NCBI GenBank assembly: GCA_013336365.1
Contig: JAAXTT010000002.1
Location: 1 to 35,545 of the forward strand
Direction of reading: 5' to 3'
DNA from: Peptococcaceae bacterium
GTDB lineage: Bacteria > Bacillota > Desulfotomaculia > Desulfotomaculales > Desulfocucumaceae
Length of the DNA stretch: 35,545 nucleotides
Numbering within the stretch: the first letter of the stretch is position 1; every line of letters starts with the position of its first letter. The notes under the pieces were generated by a model, which saw only the letters and a list, made by a program, of their open reading frames with translations, did no database searches and had not been told where the DNA came from. Made by a program: the position numbers and the translations under genes. Below are positions 9,970 through 19,387 of the stretch, in pieces.

Positions 9970-10809
9970 TTAAATTGTGAAGTTGGTAAATAGGTTTGCA
10001 GCCGCTGTCTGTCCGTAGATGTCGCGAACAGCTTTGCTTGCCACTGCAATATGAGCTCCGCTCATTGCTGTGCCGGGGACAAATGTAACAATCTTCTTGG
10101 TTGCATCGATGGCGAGCGTTCCAGTAACATTAACTCCGGCTTTCATGACAAAGAAGTGGCTGTCATTAACTGCTGACGTATCGATTGCATTGTTGTAAGT
10201 CCAGGTTACAAGGTTAGCTGAAGCTGCCGGAGTTTGCGCAACAGTTAAGGCCGAAGGAGTGCCAGACTCAACATTTGTAAACCATCCGGTTCCTACACTA
10301 GGGTTAAGGTCCTCATCACCCTGGCGCATCCAGGCATCATCATAAGCACGTTTCATAAATGTGCCTTTAAGTTTTGGGTTTTGGAATTTTGGCTTGTCAT
10401 TCTGAGTTTCTGCATCGATTTCCTGAACCTCAAACGTGCCCTTGAGCAACCAGATATATCGATATTTACCATTTGATTTTACAGACTTGAATCCAATGGC
10501 CACATAAGGAGCTATATCTGTGCTCTTTTTGGTGATAACCCCGTTTATAACTGTATGACCCAAGAGTGCTGCCTGTACAGTTAGGGAAAGGTCTTTAACA
10601 TCCAACTCTACCGCAATCTCTCCAAGAGAGTTCAATACTTCCGACAATCCATCGTCGGCCCATAACTGCTGGGCATTAATTTTTGGTGCAATTTTTGCAG
10701 ACATTGACTCTGCTAATGCAACCGGGGAGTTGTAAGCTACCCCCAAGCTGTCATCCTGAGTTTGAATGGCATAGACAAGATTTTTCATACCGATTTGTGG
10801 GCTTCCCAT
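9970..10809 (-). CDS. Major tail tube protein with a C-terminal Ig-like (SbsA/Big_5-like) domain
   Basis: MGSPQIGMKNLVYAIQTQDD... N-terminus; C-terminal VTWTYNNAIDTSAVNDSHFFVMKAGVNVTGTLAIDATKKIVTFVPG. Confidence 0.85.
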   Translation of the reverse strand: MGSPQIGMKNLVYAIQTQDDSLGVAYNSPVALAESMSAKIAPKINAQQLWADDGLSEVLNSLGEIAVELDVKDLSLTVQAALLGHTVINGVITKKSTDIAPYVAIGFKSVKSNGKYRYIWLLKGTFEVQEIDAETQNDKPKFQNPKLKGTFMKRAYDDAWMRQGDEDLNPSVGTGWFTNVESGTPSALTVAQTPAASANLVTWTYNNAIDTSAVNDSHFFVMKAGVNVTGTLAIDATKKIVTFVPGTAMSGAHIAVASKAVRDIYGQTAAANLFTNFTI

Positions 10810-10812
10810 TGT

Positions 10813-11172
10813 TTAGACCTCCTTAATTATTGCGAATCTCATCGCCTTGTGGAAAATTTTAGTATCATCCTCATATAGATCAGCCGATGAAGTACGACCA
10901 AAGCCTAAGCTTTTCATGGTCTTATCAACTTCTTCGGCCATTGCTGAAGTGCTTCCCTTTGACCAAATATCAATTTGAATGTGAATTTCACTGGTTGCCT
11001 CTACATCATCCGCATAGAGTGAACCAATATTAACAACTTCAAAGTAAGTTATCCGGGGAAGCTCATCAACTATGCCAGATCCCTGAAAATATATCCGGGA
11101 TCCTCCTAGTAAACCAATAAGAGTTGAGTTGGCTTTTAGCGCCGACATAACAGCAGGTTTAATATTAATCAT
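10813..11172 (-). CDS. Tail completion / tail terminator-like protein
   Basis: 119 aa; position and pattern IHIQIDIWSKGSTSAMAEEVDKTMKSLGF. Confidence 0.75.
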   Translation of the reverse strand: MINIKPAVMSALKANSTLIGLLGGSRIYFQGSGIVDELPRITYFEVVNIGSLYADDVEATSEIHIQIDIWSKGSTSAMAEEVDKTMKSLGFGRTSSADLYEDDTKIFHKAMRFAIIKEV

Positions 11173-11561
11173 TTCTTTAGAGCCCCCCTGATAACTTCTG
11201 CCATTGCATTAACTGCTTCGCTTCTGGTCTCTATAAGGGCTGGATACAGAAACGGCTTGGCTGCCATCTTTGAGGTTCCAAATTCTAAAAACTTCCCATA
11301 AAAAAATGGTGAATTGTCTCCCTTTTGAGGACCAACCTCAATGTGCTTTATGCCATCTTGTGTTTTTACGTTGCTAATTGCTATGTTGTCGGCTAAGTGA
11401 GACCTATTCAATTTGCTCCGGGGAGCTTTTTTGCTGGCGGATTCTTTGACAATATCAGCACCAGCTCGGAGGGCTTTGTTTTCTGTCGCGCTTACCTTTT
11501 TCCCCACCTGTTGCAGGTTTTGGAGCAACTGATCAAGGCCCTCTAATTTAATCTCTGCCAC
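11169..11561 (-). CDS. HK97 gp10-like head-tail connector
   Basis: 130 aa; LRAGADIVKESASKKAPRSKLNRSHLADNI...FYGKFLEFGTSKMAAKPFLYPAL. Confidence 0.88.
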   Translation of the reverse strand: MAEIKLEGLDQLLQNLQQVGKKVSATENKALRAGADIVKESASKKAPRSKLNRSHLADNIAISNVKTQDGIKHIEVGPQKGDNSPFFYGKFLEFGTSKMAAKPFLYPALIETRSEAVNAMAEVIRGALKK

Positions 11562-11576
11562 AAGACCTCGCCTCCC

Positions 11577-11873
11577 CTAAGCCTTTTTACATGTCAGCTC
11601 AACCTCTTCAAAGTCCGCAGCATAGGTGCGGATTACAATATATCTGACTCCCTCAAACTCTACCTCTGTTTGTCCACTGTATTCATACCCGTGGATTATG
11701 AAGGTCAGTTCCGGGCTAAGTCCTGAAGCTGCAGCTGCATAAAATTCACTTCTGCCGATAGATTTTAAGCCACAATATACAACCGTTTTACTTTCTGATG
11801 GTGTCGGAATGCCCTCTGAATCAACACTCCCTGAAGTTTTGGCAATCAGCGTCAACTCATAATCGTAGGTCAT
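11577..11873 (-). CDS. Head closure/head-tail adaptor-like protein
   Basis: 98 aa, adjacent to gp10-like and gp6-like genes. Confidence 0.65.
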   Translation of the reverse strand: MTYDYELTLIAKTSGSVDSEGIPTPSESKTVVYCGLKSIGRSEFYAAAASGLSPELTFIIHGYEYSGQTEVEFEGVRYIVIRTYAADFEEVELTCKKA

Positions 11874-12148
11874 GAGCTAACACCACCTACATGAATAATC
11901 ATGTTGTGCAGTCGATATTGTAGGTGTCTGGGCATAGCTTCTGCGCTGTCCCTGCTTTGGTACCGCCATGTCGCATAGTCAACCACAAAAATTAAATGAT
12001 AAGGGTTAGCCCCATCAAGGACTAACCCCTTTTCATCTTCGAGTTCTGTGGTTACACCATTAATAATAGCGGTAAGGTAGGTATCCCTGACTGTTGTCTT
12101 AATTCCGAGCCTGTCTTTGACAAGCGCCAAGATTGTAGACGTGTTCAT
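11870..12148 (-). CDS. Head-tail connector (gp6-like)
   Basis: 92 aa, directly downstream of the capsid gene; RLGIKTTVRDTYLTAIINGVTTELEDEKG. Confidence 0.75.
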   Translation of the reverse strand: MNTSTILALVKDRLGIKTTVRDTYLTAIINGVTTELEDEKGLVLDGANPYHLIFVVDYATWRYQSRDSAEAMPRHLQYRLHNMIIHVGGVSS

Positions 12149-12160
12149 ACCATCACCTCA

Positions 12161-13822
12161 TTAGGCTTTTGCAACCACTTGGGCACTTCCGACCTTAATA
12201 GCTCTGCCATTAGCATCAAACTCAACCATGGTAATAACCTTGCCGGTTGCTGCTGTGATGTCATCCGGGGTAGTAAATGCAGTGTAACCAACATTGCTGT
12301 CACCAGATTTAACATCAACGACCTTGCCGGCTACTTTATACCCAAGGGTTGTTCCTGATACTTCAGCTCCGGTTACAGTAATTAAGGTATCACCGGATGC
12401 GGTACCCGCAACAGAAGTTACACCCAAAGCACCGAGTTCAGTGTTGGCATAATCTTTCTGAAAATCCCTGGTAGTAGTAGCTGAAGCATTGTTTATATTC
12501 ACAATCACAAAGCTTTCTCCAAATACTGGCATGCCGTCATATCTGGCAGTGCCCTTGAACATCGTCTGATCCTCGATGAATCTGACATGCTCAGAGGCTG
12601 CCAGTTGGGCACCGGCTCTTTCTGCCAGCAGATAAAGTGACCCATATCCACCGATGATGTCGTTATCCGGAACAAAATCAAGCTCGATAATTTCTCCACC
12701 TTCAATAGGCATAGTGTTATTCATGCCTGCGACAATGGCGCCTGCAGCGTTAAAGCTGATTGCCTTGGACATTAATGCCATTTTAGTTTTCCGGTTCATT
12801 GCCCAGAATGTTCCGCCAATAGCATAGTTGGGTCTAGCTACTCCTAGATCAAGCAGGAGGGCTGCAAAAAATGCTTCTGCAGTCATTCCAGATGGATTAA
12901 TCTTCAATAAATTGGAAGTGCGAAGATCTGTCCAATCAGGTGCATCGACATCCCAACTTGAGGGCTTAGAAGCTTGTGCCAGTCTTGTAGCAATACCAAG
13001 GGGCATCTTTGTACCTGTACCATAAAGGATTGCCTTGTCTACGGCCAAGCCGATAGCTTGTCCCAGGGCATCCATTATCTCACTGGCTAAATTAAGATCG
13101 CTATCCTCAAGGGTTGCATTGGGAACCGGGATGAACCCGCCAACCTTATAGCCGTCAACTTCAACCTGATTAAATTTCAGTTCCAGCTCATTTAGGCTTC
13201 CAACTGCTTCAATCCATACGCCCTCCGGAATACTGCCGGAAATGTTTTGTCTGGCCTTTCCGGGAACCGGCTTCAGTCTTACCTTACTAATAAGTTTGCT
13301 GTACCGGTTTAAATTATCCCTCAATAGATCCAGCATAACTTCCGGAATAGTGAGCTCCGCACCTGAAATAGCTCTTTGCTGACCAATGAGTCCCCTAGTA
13401 TTGGCCAGAAAATCCTTTACATCCTCGCGAGCAAGGAAAGAAGACCTCTGCTCTAAGCTAAAATCCTTGAAAAATCCATTACCCCTCATTCTTATTTCCC
13501 CTCCTTGATTAATGTTTCTTTTTTCTTGCACTGAGCGCTCATCAGTACCATGATCCTTACTGTTGAGCTGTTCCAATTCACCTTCAAGGGCACTAATCTC
13601 TCCCTCTAGCTTGCCTTTTTTCTCATCCAGATCATTGACCTCGCTTTCAAGCTTATCGGCCTCTTCCTCAACAAGGGCTATTTCCTCGTCAGTTTTAGCC
13701 TCGTCAATAGCTGCCTCAAGTCCCTCTGATCTGGTTTTTAATTCCTGCTCTTTTTCCAGCAGTTCAGCCAAGGAGGCTTTCCTCTGTTCAATTTTCTTGG
13801 ATAACATTAATTGTCTAAGCAT
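12161..13822 (-). CDS. HK97-family major capsid protein with N-terminal coiled-coil delta/scaffold domain and an extra C-terminal domain
   Basis: 553 aa; long Glu/Lys-rich coiled coil, then a capsid fold (AISGAELTIPEVMLDLLRDN...GGFIPVPNATLEDSDLNL...DKAILYGTG). SD AGGAGAGG before ATG 13822. Confidence 0.95.
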   Translation of the reverse strand: MLRQLMLSKKIEQRKASLAELLEKEQELKTRSEGLEAAIDEAKTDEEIALVEEEADKLESEVNDLDEKKGKLEGEISALEGELEQLNSKDHGTDERSVQEKRNINQGGEIRMRGNGFFKDFSLEQRSSFLAREDVKDFLANTRGLIGQQRAISGAELTIPEVMLDLLRDNLNRYSKLISKVRLKPVPGKARQNISGSIPEGVWIEAVGSLNELELKFNQVEVDGYKVGGFIPVPNATLEDSDLNLASEIMDALGQAIGLAVDKAILYGTGTKMPLGIATRLAQASKPSSWDVDAPDWTDLRTSNLLKINPSGMTAEAFFAALLLDLGVARPNYAIGGTFWAMNRKTKMALMSKAISFNAAGAIVAGMNNTMPIEGGEIIELDFVPDNDIIGGYGSLYLLAERAGAQLAASEHVRFIEDQTMFKGTARYDGMPVFGESFVIVNINNASATTTRDFQKDYANTELGALGVTSVAGTASGDTLITVTGAEVSGTTLGYKVAGKVVDVKSGDSNVGYTAFTTPDDITAATGKVITMVEFDANGRAIKVGSAQVVAKA

Positions 13823-14403
13823 GCCTTTAACCTCTCCTTCAGCGTTTTTTTCCTTTGTTCCATTTTCCGTTCCAAGTGCTGAGTAACCTCAGCTTTACGA
13901 GCCTGGACCCCGGTATCCTCATAAGCTGGGAACGTACAAATACTGACCTCGTGTAGGTCAATTTTCTTAAGAGTCCATTTAACGGTTCCATCATCACGCC
14001 AGTCTGTGCTTTCCTCCTGGACGTTAAAGCCAAAACTACACTGATCCACATCACCACGTTTTACCCTTTCGTAGATATTCACTGCATCTGTGTCGTTGGG
14101 GTTTATCTTCACCCGGCCCCAAAGCCCGTAACTATCTGCTTTGAGTTCTAAGGTTCCAGATTTATTTCGGCCAAGAACCAAAGTAGTATCATGGTTGATG
14201 AGTGCACGAATGTCATTGCCCAGGGTTTCAATAAAAGCTTCTGGGGCAATTTCTTCAAAGGCTCCCGGCCAAAGTTCAGTCTGCCGGTTAAATACAGCAA
14301 AATACCCCTCGATATACATATCCTGGGTATCAGGCTCTGCTCGTGTTTTTAACTCTGCCTGCAAGCTGCGGGTTTGTCTGCCGCTCCTATCCATTGCTGT
14401 CAC
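13807..14403 (-). CDS. HK97-family prohead protease
   Basis: 198 aa; [25 protein letters not shown]...[21 protein letters not shown]. Confidence 0.95.
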   Translation of the reverse strand: MTAMDRSGRQTRSLQAELKTRAEPDTQDMYIEGYFAVFNRQTELWPGAFEEIAPEAFIETLGNDIRALINHDTTLVLGRNKSGTLELKADSYGLWGRVKINPNDTDAVNIYERVKRGDVDQCSFGFNVQEESTDWRDDGTVKWTLKKIDLHEVSICTFPAYEDTGVQARKAEVTQHLERKMEQRKKTLKERLKACLDN

Positions 14404-15589
14404 CTCCTTGAATAAGTTTCTTTTGATCGCCTATCATGCCTTGCGGAATAAAGTTTTCCAGGATTACAAGTTCAGATAATCCAGCCAAGGGAGACAAGCC
14501 TATCCAGTCTCTGACCTCATTTGCTGTCATTACGCCACGGATATACATGTTTGCCCCAACGTCAGCGAGTTCTTTCAAGTCGTAGGCATACAGGCTACGT
14601 GGATTAAACTTAAAATACAAATCAGGGCTATACAGAAGTTTTCTGGTCAGTTCCTGCTCAATTCCCTTGGCCATTGGAAGAATAGTGGAATTGATAAAGC
14701 TGTTATATTCATCCTTCTTGTACTCTCCCACGCCCAAGAAAAAAGCCGGAACCCCAAAGATTCCAGCCACTGTCCGTTTATCAAGTTGTACCGCTTCGTT
14801 TAAAGCCAGGTCCTGCAGTGACAATGGTTTAACCTGTTCCACCTTGACCAGTTCTGCAGGAATCACCCAGGGCTTACCGCCACCTGTTTCACTGATGTAT
14901 TTCTTTAGAATTGCATCCCGGCCCTCTTCACTGGCCAGCTCATCTGTCATGGCATCAACAGCAATAATTATGCTGGGCTTCCATTTATCGGACATGAAGC
15001 TTTTTTTGGTGTTGGTAGCTTGTCTTAGATTATCGACAATATCTCTCAACACCACCCTGTATCCTCGACCTATATAAGGTCTTTCTGGATCAGGGTTAGT
15101 TATGAAGTGTAGCACTTCATCATAATTATAGGGAGTGCCATTATGCACTACCCTATAAGCTGTGTCTGTGTCGATAAAACTTATCCTGGATGGCTTAAGA
15201 GGTACCAAGTCAGCTACTAAACCATCTTGCACTTTGGGATGTATAACACTGTTTCCCTTACCATCCAAAAGCATGGTGTAAACTATGTTATATACCCAGG
15301 CCTTGCGGGTCATGAGGCTGTACGGGTTAACGTCAATCTTTCGTGCCAGCTCATTTTTTACCCGGATATCCCCGTCATTCGTGTTCTGCATTAGGTGGAT
15401 GGTCATTGATGAAATAAGTTCAGCAATTTTATGAACCGCCATTCTCACTTCCGGGTTATCAGATAACCTCGTATATCCAGGAATACAAAGTGAGTCGTGC
15501 GCTCCATCAGTCAAGAGCCATCCCAGGGCACTGCGTTTTTCTTGGGGTTCTGCTCTTGTTTTTGAGATTTGATTTCTTCTCTTTCTCAA
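14387..15589 (-). CDS. Phage portal protein (HK97 family)
   Basis: 400 aa; [23 protein letters not shown]...[11 protein letters not shown]...; located between the terminase and protease genes. Confidence 0.95.
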   Translation of the reverse strand: MRKRRNQISKTRAEPQEKRSALGWLLTDGAHDSLCIPGYTRLSDNPEVRMAVHKIAELISSMTIHLMQNTNDGDIRVKNELARKIDVNPYSLMTRKAWVYNIVYTMLLDGKGNSVIHPKVQDGLVADLVPLKPSRISFIDTDTAYRVVHNGTPYNYDEVLHFITNPDPERPYIGRGYRVVLRDIVDNLRQATNTKKSFMSDKWKPSIIIAVDAMTDELASEEGRDAILKKYISETGGGKPWVIPAELVKVEQVKPLSLQDLALNEAVQLDKRTVAGIFGVPAFFLGVGEYKKDEYNSFINSTILPMAKGIEQELTRKLLYSPDLYFKFNPRSLYAYDLKELADVGANMYIRGVMTANEVRDWIGLSPLAGLSELVILENFIPQGMIGDQKKLIQGGDSNG

Positions 15590-15593
15590 CTTA

Positions 15594-17315
15594 TCACTTC
15601 CCTTTCAGCCATTGATTGGCCGATGATGCCTTCTCAATATTCTCCAATAGTCTTACACATGCAAAAACAGCGGCATCAAAAATATCAATCCGCTGTTCTG
15701 GCATTACCTTTTCGTACTGTATCATGTCATCAGTTTTTTCTATTGCCCTAACATTTTGCAAGCAATACTCAAAAGCCCCGGAGTGTAAATAATATAGTTT
15801 TTCTTCTTTTGCCTTAGCTTCAATACGCCTAAAACCCTCTGACTTTTTATAAAAATACTGTGGTTGGTCGATAACTTTAAAACCAGCTTTTTTCATTCCT
15901 AAAAAATATTCTCTACAAAACTTCCTATCATGTCCGGTCTCTTTAATTTTAAATCCGGCTTTTTTCATCTTGATAAACCAATTTACTATATCTGCTTGGT
16001 TAACTACCGGATTGTTGCACATATCCAGCCATCCATCATCCTTCCAACCAAACAAAGGAATATTATCTTCCTCTGCTTTTCGGTGGGCCGCGACAATAGG
16101 GAACCAGGCATGGGATATGATTATATCGATATCTTTATAACTTCCATACAGAGCTGATGCCGTCAGGTCATGAAGCTTTGAAAGATCTGCCCCGCCAAAC
16201 CATTCAATGGGCATCTTGGCTAACTCTTCCAAGGTCCAATTATAATTTCTATCAGAATTCCTGAACTCTTCAAGATTAAAATATGCTCTCATTGCAGCTG
16301 TGTAGATATTGAGCGATTTTGCGAAAAAATCTTTCCTCTGTTGCGGGTCGTTTTGAGCCTGCATTGCATCGTTCATGATATCATTTGGCCTAATTGATAC
16401 CCCATAAGCTGGGTTTGCCATTTCGTGAATAACAGGGTTGGTATAATCCACATCCCCGTTATCGTCCTGATCAGCTTTGCAGATAAAAACAAAATATGCT
16501 TCATCCTTCACGGTCCCATCTAAAATCTTCTTGCAATACTGGAGACGCTGATAACAGAAACTGGTCATGTCGTCCCCAGCAGTAGTAATTCCGATCATTA
16601 ATTTATTGGTATAGGCTTTCATAGCCTCTTTAATAATGTTGTATTGCTTAGGAGTTTTATAAGCGTGAATCTCATCTGCAATAGCAATATTGCAATTCAA
16701 TGAATCCTGCCTGTCAGGGTTGGCGGCCAAAGCCTGGATACGAATTGAACCATCACCAAGATCACCTTGAATGCTGTGTTCTTGATTATTGTCAATGACC
16801 CTGAAGTTTTCCTTCTCACCCATCTGCTCAAGGTTAAAGTTGATAAAATTAAAACTTTCTAGGGACTGTTGCAGGGCTGCAGCCACAATGTAAACCTTTG
16901 AGCCGGATTTTCTCTCAAGTAATCCTAGTGCCCATGAAAGTGCAGCTGCAAATGATGTTTTTATATTTTTCCTAGGGATGTAAATAAGAGCCTCTTTGAA
17001 TCGTCTTATTTTTGTACCCTTATGATAAAATCCCAGCAAATTATAAACCTGAAACTTGTGGAACGGCTCTAATAAAAAAGGCTCCCCGCGTAACGGAGTG
17101 CCGTCTATTCTTTCGCCTTGCATGTGGACAAATGTTTTTTCGATGATTCCTATGACGAACTCAGCATCTTTAGGATTGAATTCATATTCTGTATTTTTTA
17201 AATCTTCCAGGAATCTTTTACATCCTTGAATTAATTCCTCGCAGGCTATCTTTCTACCCTCTACAATACTATTGGCATACTCAAGCACAGCATCATAGTT
17301 ATTGAATTTCGTCAC
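15594..17315 (-). CDS. Terminase large subunit
   Basis: 573 aa; ATPase/nuclease regions [63 protein letters not shown]. Confidence 0.96.
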   Translation of the reverse strand: MTKFNNYDAVLEYANSIVEGRKIACEELIQGCKRFLEDLKNTEYEFNPKDAEFVIGIIEKTFVHMQGERIDGTPLRGEPFLLEPFHKFQVYNLLGFYHKGTKIRRFKEALIYIPRKNIKTSFAAALSWALGLLERKSGSKVYIVAAALQQSLESFNFINFNLEQMGEKENFRVIDNNQEHSIQGDLGDGSIRIQALAANPDRQDSLNCNIAIADEIHAYKTPKQYNIIKEAMKAYTNKLMIGITTAGDDMTSFCYQRLQYCKKILDGTVKDEAYFVFICKADQDDNGDVDYTNPVIHEMANPAYGVSIRPNDIMNDAMQAQNDPQQRKDFFAKSLNIYTAAMRAYFNLEEFRNSDRNYNWTLEELAKMPIEWFGGADLSKLHDLTASALYGSYKDIDIIISHAWFPIVAAHRKAEEDNIPLFGWKDDGWLDMCNNPVVNQADIVNWFIKMKKAGFKIKETGHDRKFCREYFLGMKKAGFKVIDQPQYFYKKSEGFRRIEAKAKEEKLYYLHSGAFEYCLQNVRAIEKTDDMIQYEKVMPEQRIDIFDAAVFACVRLLENIEKASSANQWLKGK

Positions 17316-17662
17316 TTTAACCCACTTAAAACTTCTGCCAGTTTTGATTTATTGGCAGATTCTGCAGTAACAGTTTCCAATGATTTAGGATTAAGGCAAA
17401 GGCGGTCAGAGTATGCCAGTATATCTTTTCGCAAAGTTTCCAAGGTTGCTACAATCGGTGCTTTTTTCGCTCCGCCTTGCATGGTTTCAACCTCATAATC
17501 ATATCCACTATCTTGAAATTCATTGGTCAAAATCCCATACTGCTCTACCAATTCTGCATATATATCAATCAGCCGATTATACTCAGGCTTGTATATCCCA
17601 AGCTTTTTCATGTCAGCTATTGTTGCACGTTTGATTGTTTCCTTTGTAGCTCGCTTGGCCAC
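17312..17662 (-). CDS. Terminase small subunit (P27-like)
   Basis: 116 aa; directly upstream of TerL with ATGA-type overlap. Confidence 0.85.
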   Translation of the reverse strand: MAKRATKETIKRATIADMKKLGIYKPEYNRLIDIYAELVEQYGILTNEFQDSGYDYEVETMQGGAKKAPIVATLETLRKDILAYSDRLCLNPKSLETVTAESANKSKLAEVLSGLK

Positions 17663-17734
17663 CTCCTCACCTCCAAAAAAATATTTTCACAGGCCGCTCT
17701 ATTGGAAACACCTTCCCCTCCCGGTCCCATGAGA

Positions 17735-18037
17735 TCAAATTTTTTCTCTCAAAGGGAGGGGGGATAGCTTATTTTTAATTCTTTCTACCCACTCCAACCC
17801 CGACGATGTTAATTCTCCAGTTAGCCGGTTATGCATCTTCTCATGATGATCATTACATAAGCTCACTAGATTCTCGTTAACCAGAGCTAAGTCTGGTCTA
17901 TGCTCAAGAGGATATATGTGATGCACTGTTGTGGCTGCCGCAGTCTTTCCATATCGTTTACACTCACGGCACATATACTCATCACGCCTGAGAATATGTG
18001 CTCTCTTGTTTTTCCATTTAGTAGATTTGTAAAACAT
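17735..18037 (-). CDS. HNH endonuclease, terminase-associated
   Basis: CRECKRYGKTAAATTVHHIYPLEHRPDLALVNENLVSLCNDHHEKMHN; start at MFYKSTKW with GGAG upstream. Confidence 0.93.
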   Translation of the reverse strand: MFYKSTKWKNKRAHILRRDEYMCRECKRYGKTAAATTVHHIYPLEHRPDLALVNENLVSLCNDHHEKMHNRLTGELTSSGLEWVERIKNKLSPLPLREKI

Positions 18038-18056
18038 AATCAACTCCAATAAAAAA

Positions 18057-18070
18057 GAGCCTTTCGGCTC
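18057..18070 (-). terminator. Intrinsic terminator GAGCC-GAAA-GGCTC-TTTTTT (minus strand)
   Basis: Perfect 5-bp stem with GAAA tetraloop followed by T6 (18051-18056) on minus, just upstream of the HNH start. Confidence 0.8.
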
Positions 18071-18090
18071 AAAAATATTTATAAAAACTA

Positions 18091-18119
18091 TTGACTATAC
18101 GTACTGCACGTATTATAAT
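18091..18119 (+). promoter_or_regulatory. hicAB promoter TTGACT-17-TATAAT with ATACGT-ACTGC-ACGTAT palindrome filling the spacer
   Basis: -35 18091-18096, -10 18114-18119, palindrome 18097-18113. Confidence 0.85.
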
Positions 18120-18147
18120 AAATACATTGAAAGGAGTTGAAAAACAA

Positions 18148-18333
18148 ATGAAGTTCCGGGAGATAGAAACAATAATTAAAAAAGATGGTTGGGAATACTC
18201 ATACACCAGAGGTTCACATCACTACTACATACACCCAACCAAACCCGGAAAAGTAACAATACCGTACCACAGCAACAAGGACCTGAAAACAAAAACCGCA
18301 AATTCCATCCTCAAGCAAGCGGGGATAAAATAA
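18148..18333 (+). CDS. hicA: HicA mRNA interferase toxin
   Basis: MKFREIETIIKKDGWEYSYTRGSHHYYIHPTKPGKVTIPYHSNKDLKTKTANSILKQAGIK; SD AAGGAG. Confidence 0.95.
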   Translation: MKFREIETIIKKDGWEYSYTRGSHHYYIHPTKPGKVTIPYHSNKDLKTKTANSILKQAGIK

Positions 18334-18389
18334 GCCCCTGCTTGGGGAGTGATTATAAAGTAAATATATTAAAAAGGAGTTGAAAAAAA

Positions 18390-18806
18390 ATGAAATTAAT
18401 CTACCCGGCTTGCTTCTATCCTTGTGAAGAGTGTGGATATACTGTAATCTTTCCAGATCTTCCCGGTTGTGTAACGGAAGGAGATACCTTACCTGAAGCC
18501 CTGGATATGGCAGTTGAGGCAGCTTCAGGCTGGTTACTGGATGAAATTGAAAATGATAAACAAATCCCCAAAGCATCAGACATTAAAAACGTTAACCCTG
18601 ATGAACACGAAAACGGATTTGTAAGTTTAATAAGTATCGACTTAGACGAATACTCAAGAAAACATGGGAATAAAGCAGTCAAAAAAACTCTTACAATTCC
18701 GGCATGGCTAAACTCTATCGCAGAAAAAGAACAGGTTAACTTTTCCCACATCCTTCAGGAAGCTCTTAAGTCTCACCTCGGAGTCAACGAAAATAAGCAG
18801 CCTTAA
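18390..18806 (+). CDS. hicB: HicB antitoxin with C-terminal ribbon-helix-helix-like region
   Basis: YPACFYPCEECGYTVIFPDLPGCVTEGDTLPEALDMAVEAASGWL; C-terminal KKTLTIPAWLNSIAEKEQVNFSHILQEALKSHL. Confidence 0.95.
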   Translation: MKLIYPACFYPCEECGYTVIFPDLPGCVTEGDTLPEALDMAVEAASGWLLDEIENDKQIPKASDIKNVNPDEHENGFVSLISIDLDEYSRKHGNKAVKKTLTIPAWLNSIAEKEQVNFSHILQEALKSHLGVNENKQP

Positions 18807-18817
18807 TCGGCTGCTTA
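18794..18817 (+). terminator. Hairpin TAAGCAGCC-ttaatc-GGCTGCTTA at the end of hicB
   Basis: 9-bp perfect stem overlapping the hicB stop; only a moderate T tract. Confidence 0.6.
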
Positions 18818-18902
18818 TCTCTTATATTAATTTAGTGCCAGTTATCCACGATACAACTCTACCATTGCAAAAACCTTGTGTCTATGCAACGATTTTGCAA
18901 AA

Positions 18903-19355
18903 CTACACAACCTTTAAAGCATCAATGCCGAACAACCTAATTGCAAACTTCCTTATAGCCGCATCTCGCAAATAATAAACCGTCCTGATCCCACAGAATA
19001 ATTCTTCAGCAATAACTTCTTTTGATAGCCTTTCAATGTACCACATTCTCAATACCTTGCCATAATGTTCGCAGTTATCATCCTGGCTAATGTCTAATAG
19101 GATATTATTTATTTCAGCGAAACCCTCTTCAGTTTTCTTCTTATTTTCGATTAGCATCTGAAGCTCACAGAGAACATTCAAGGTTTCATCATGCCTACCA
19201 GCTCTGATCCCAGTCTCATCAAGAGTAGCCCCTTTCAAAGCCTTAGGACATGAACTGCCTATTAATCTACCAATTTGTCTACTCATTTCATCAATACTTT
19301 TCTGTAATTCCCGGTAGTATATTAGTCTGTTCTCAGCCTCTTTGATATAGTTCAG
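18903..19355 (-). CDS. ArpU/RinA-like phage late transcription regulator, probable CTG start
   Basis: C-terminal sigma-like HTH (IERLSKEVIAEELFCGIRTVYYLRDAAIRKFAIRLFG). In-frame extension NYIKEAENRLIYYRELQKSIDEM upstream of the first ATG (19286), preceded by SD AGGGGTGAT. Confidence 0.75.
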   Translation of the reverse strand: MNYIKEAENRLIYYRELQKSIDEMSRQIGRLIGSSCPKALKGATLDETGIRAGRHDETLNVLCELQMLIENKKKTEEGFAEINNILLDISQDDNCEHYGKVLRMWYIERLSKEVIAEELFCGIRTVYYLRDAAIRKFAIRLFGIDALKVV

Positions 19356-19387
19356 TTTTCATCACCCCTAAATAGTAAATTTTTACT

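Noticed and set aside
13839-14057. 72-aa minus-strand ORF overlapping the prohead protease
   Set aside because: Out-of-frame with a clearly recognisable protease; no independent signal.
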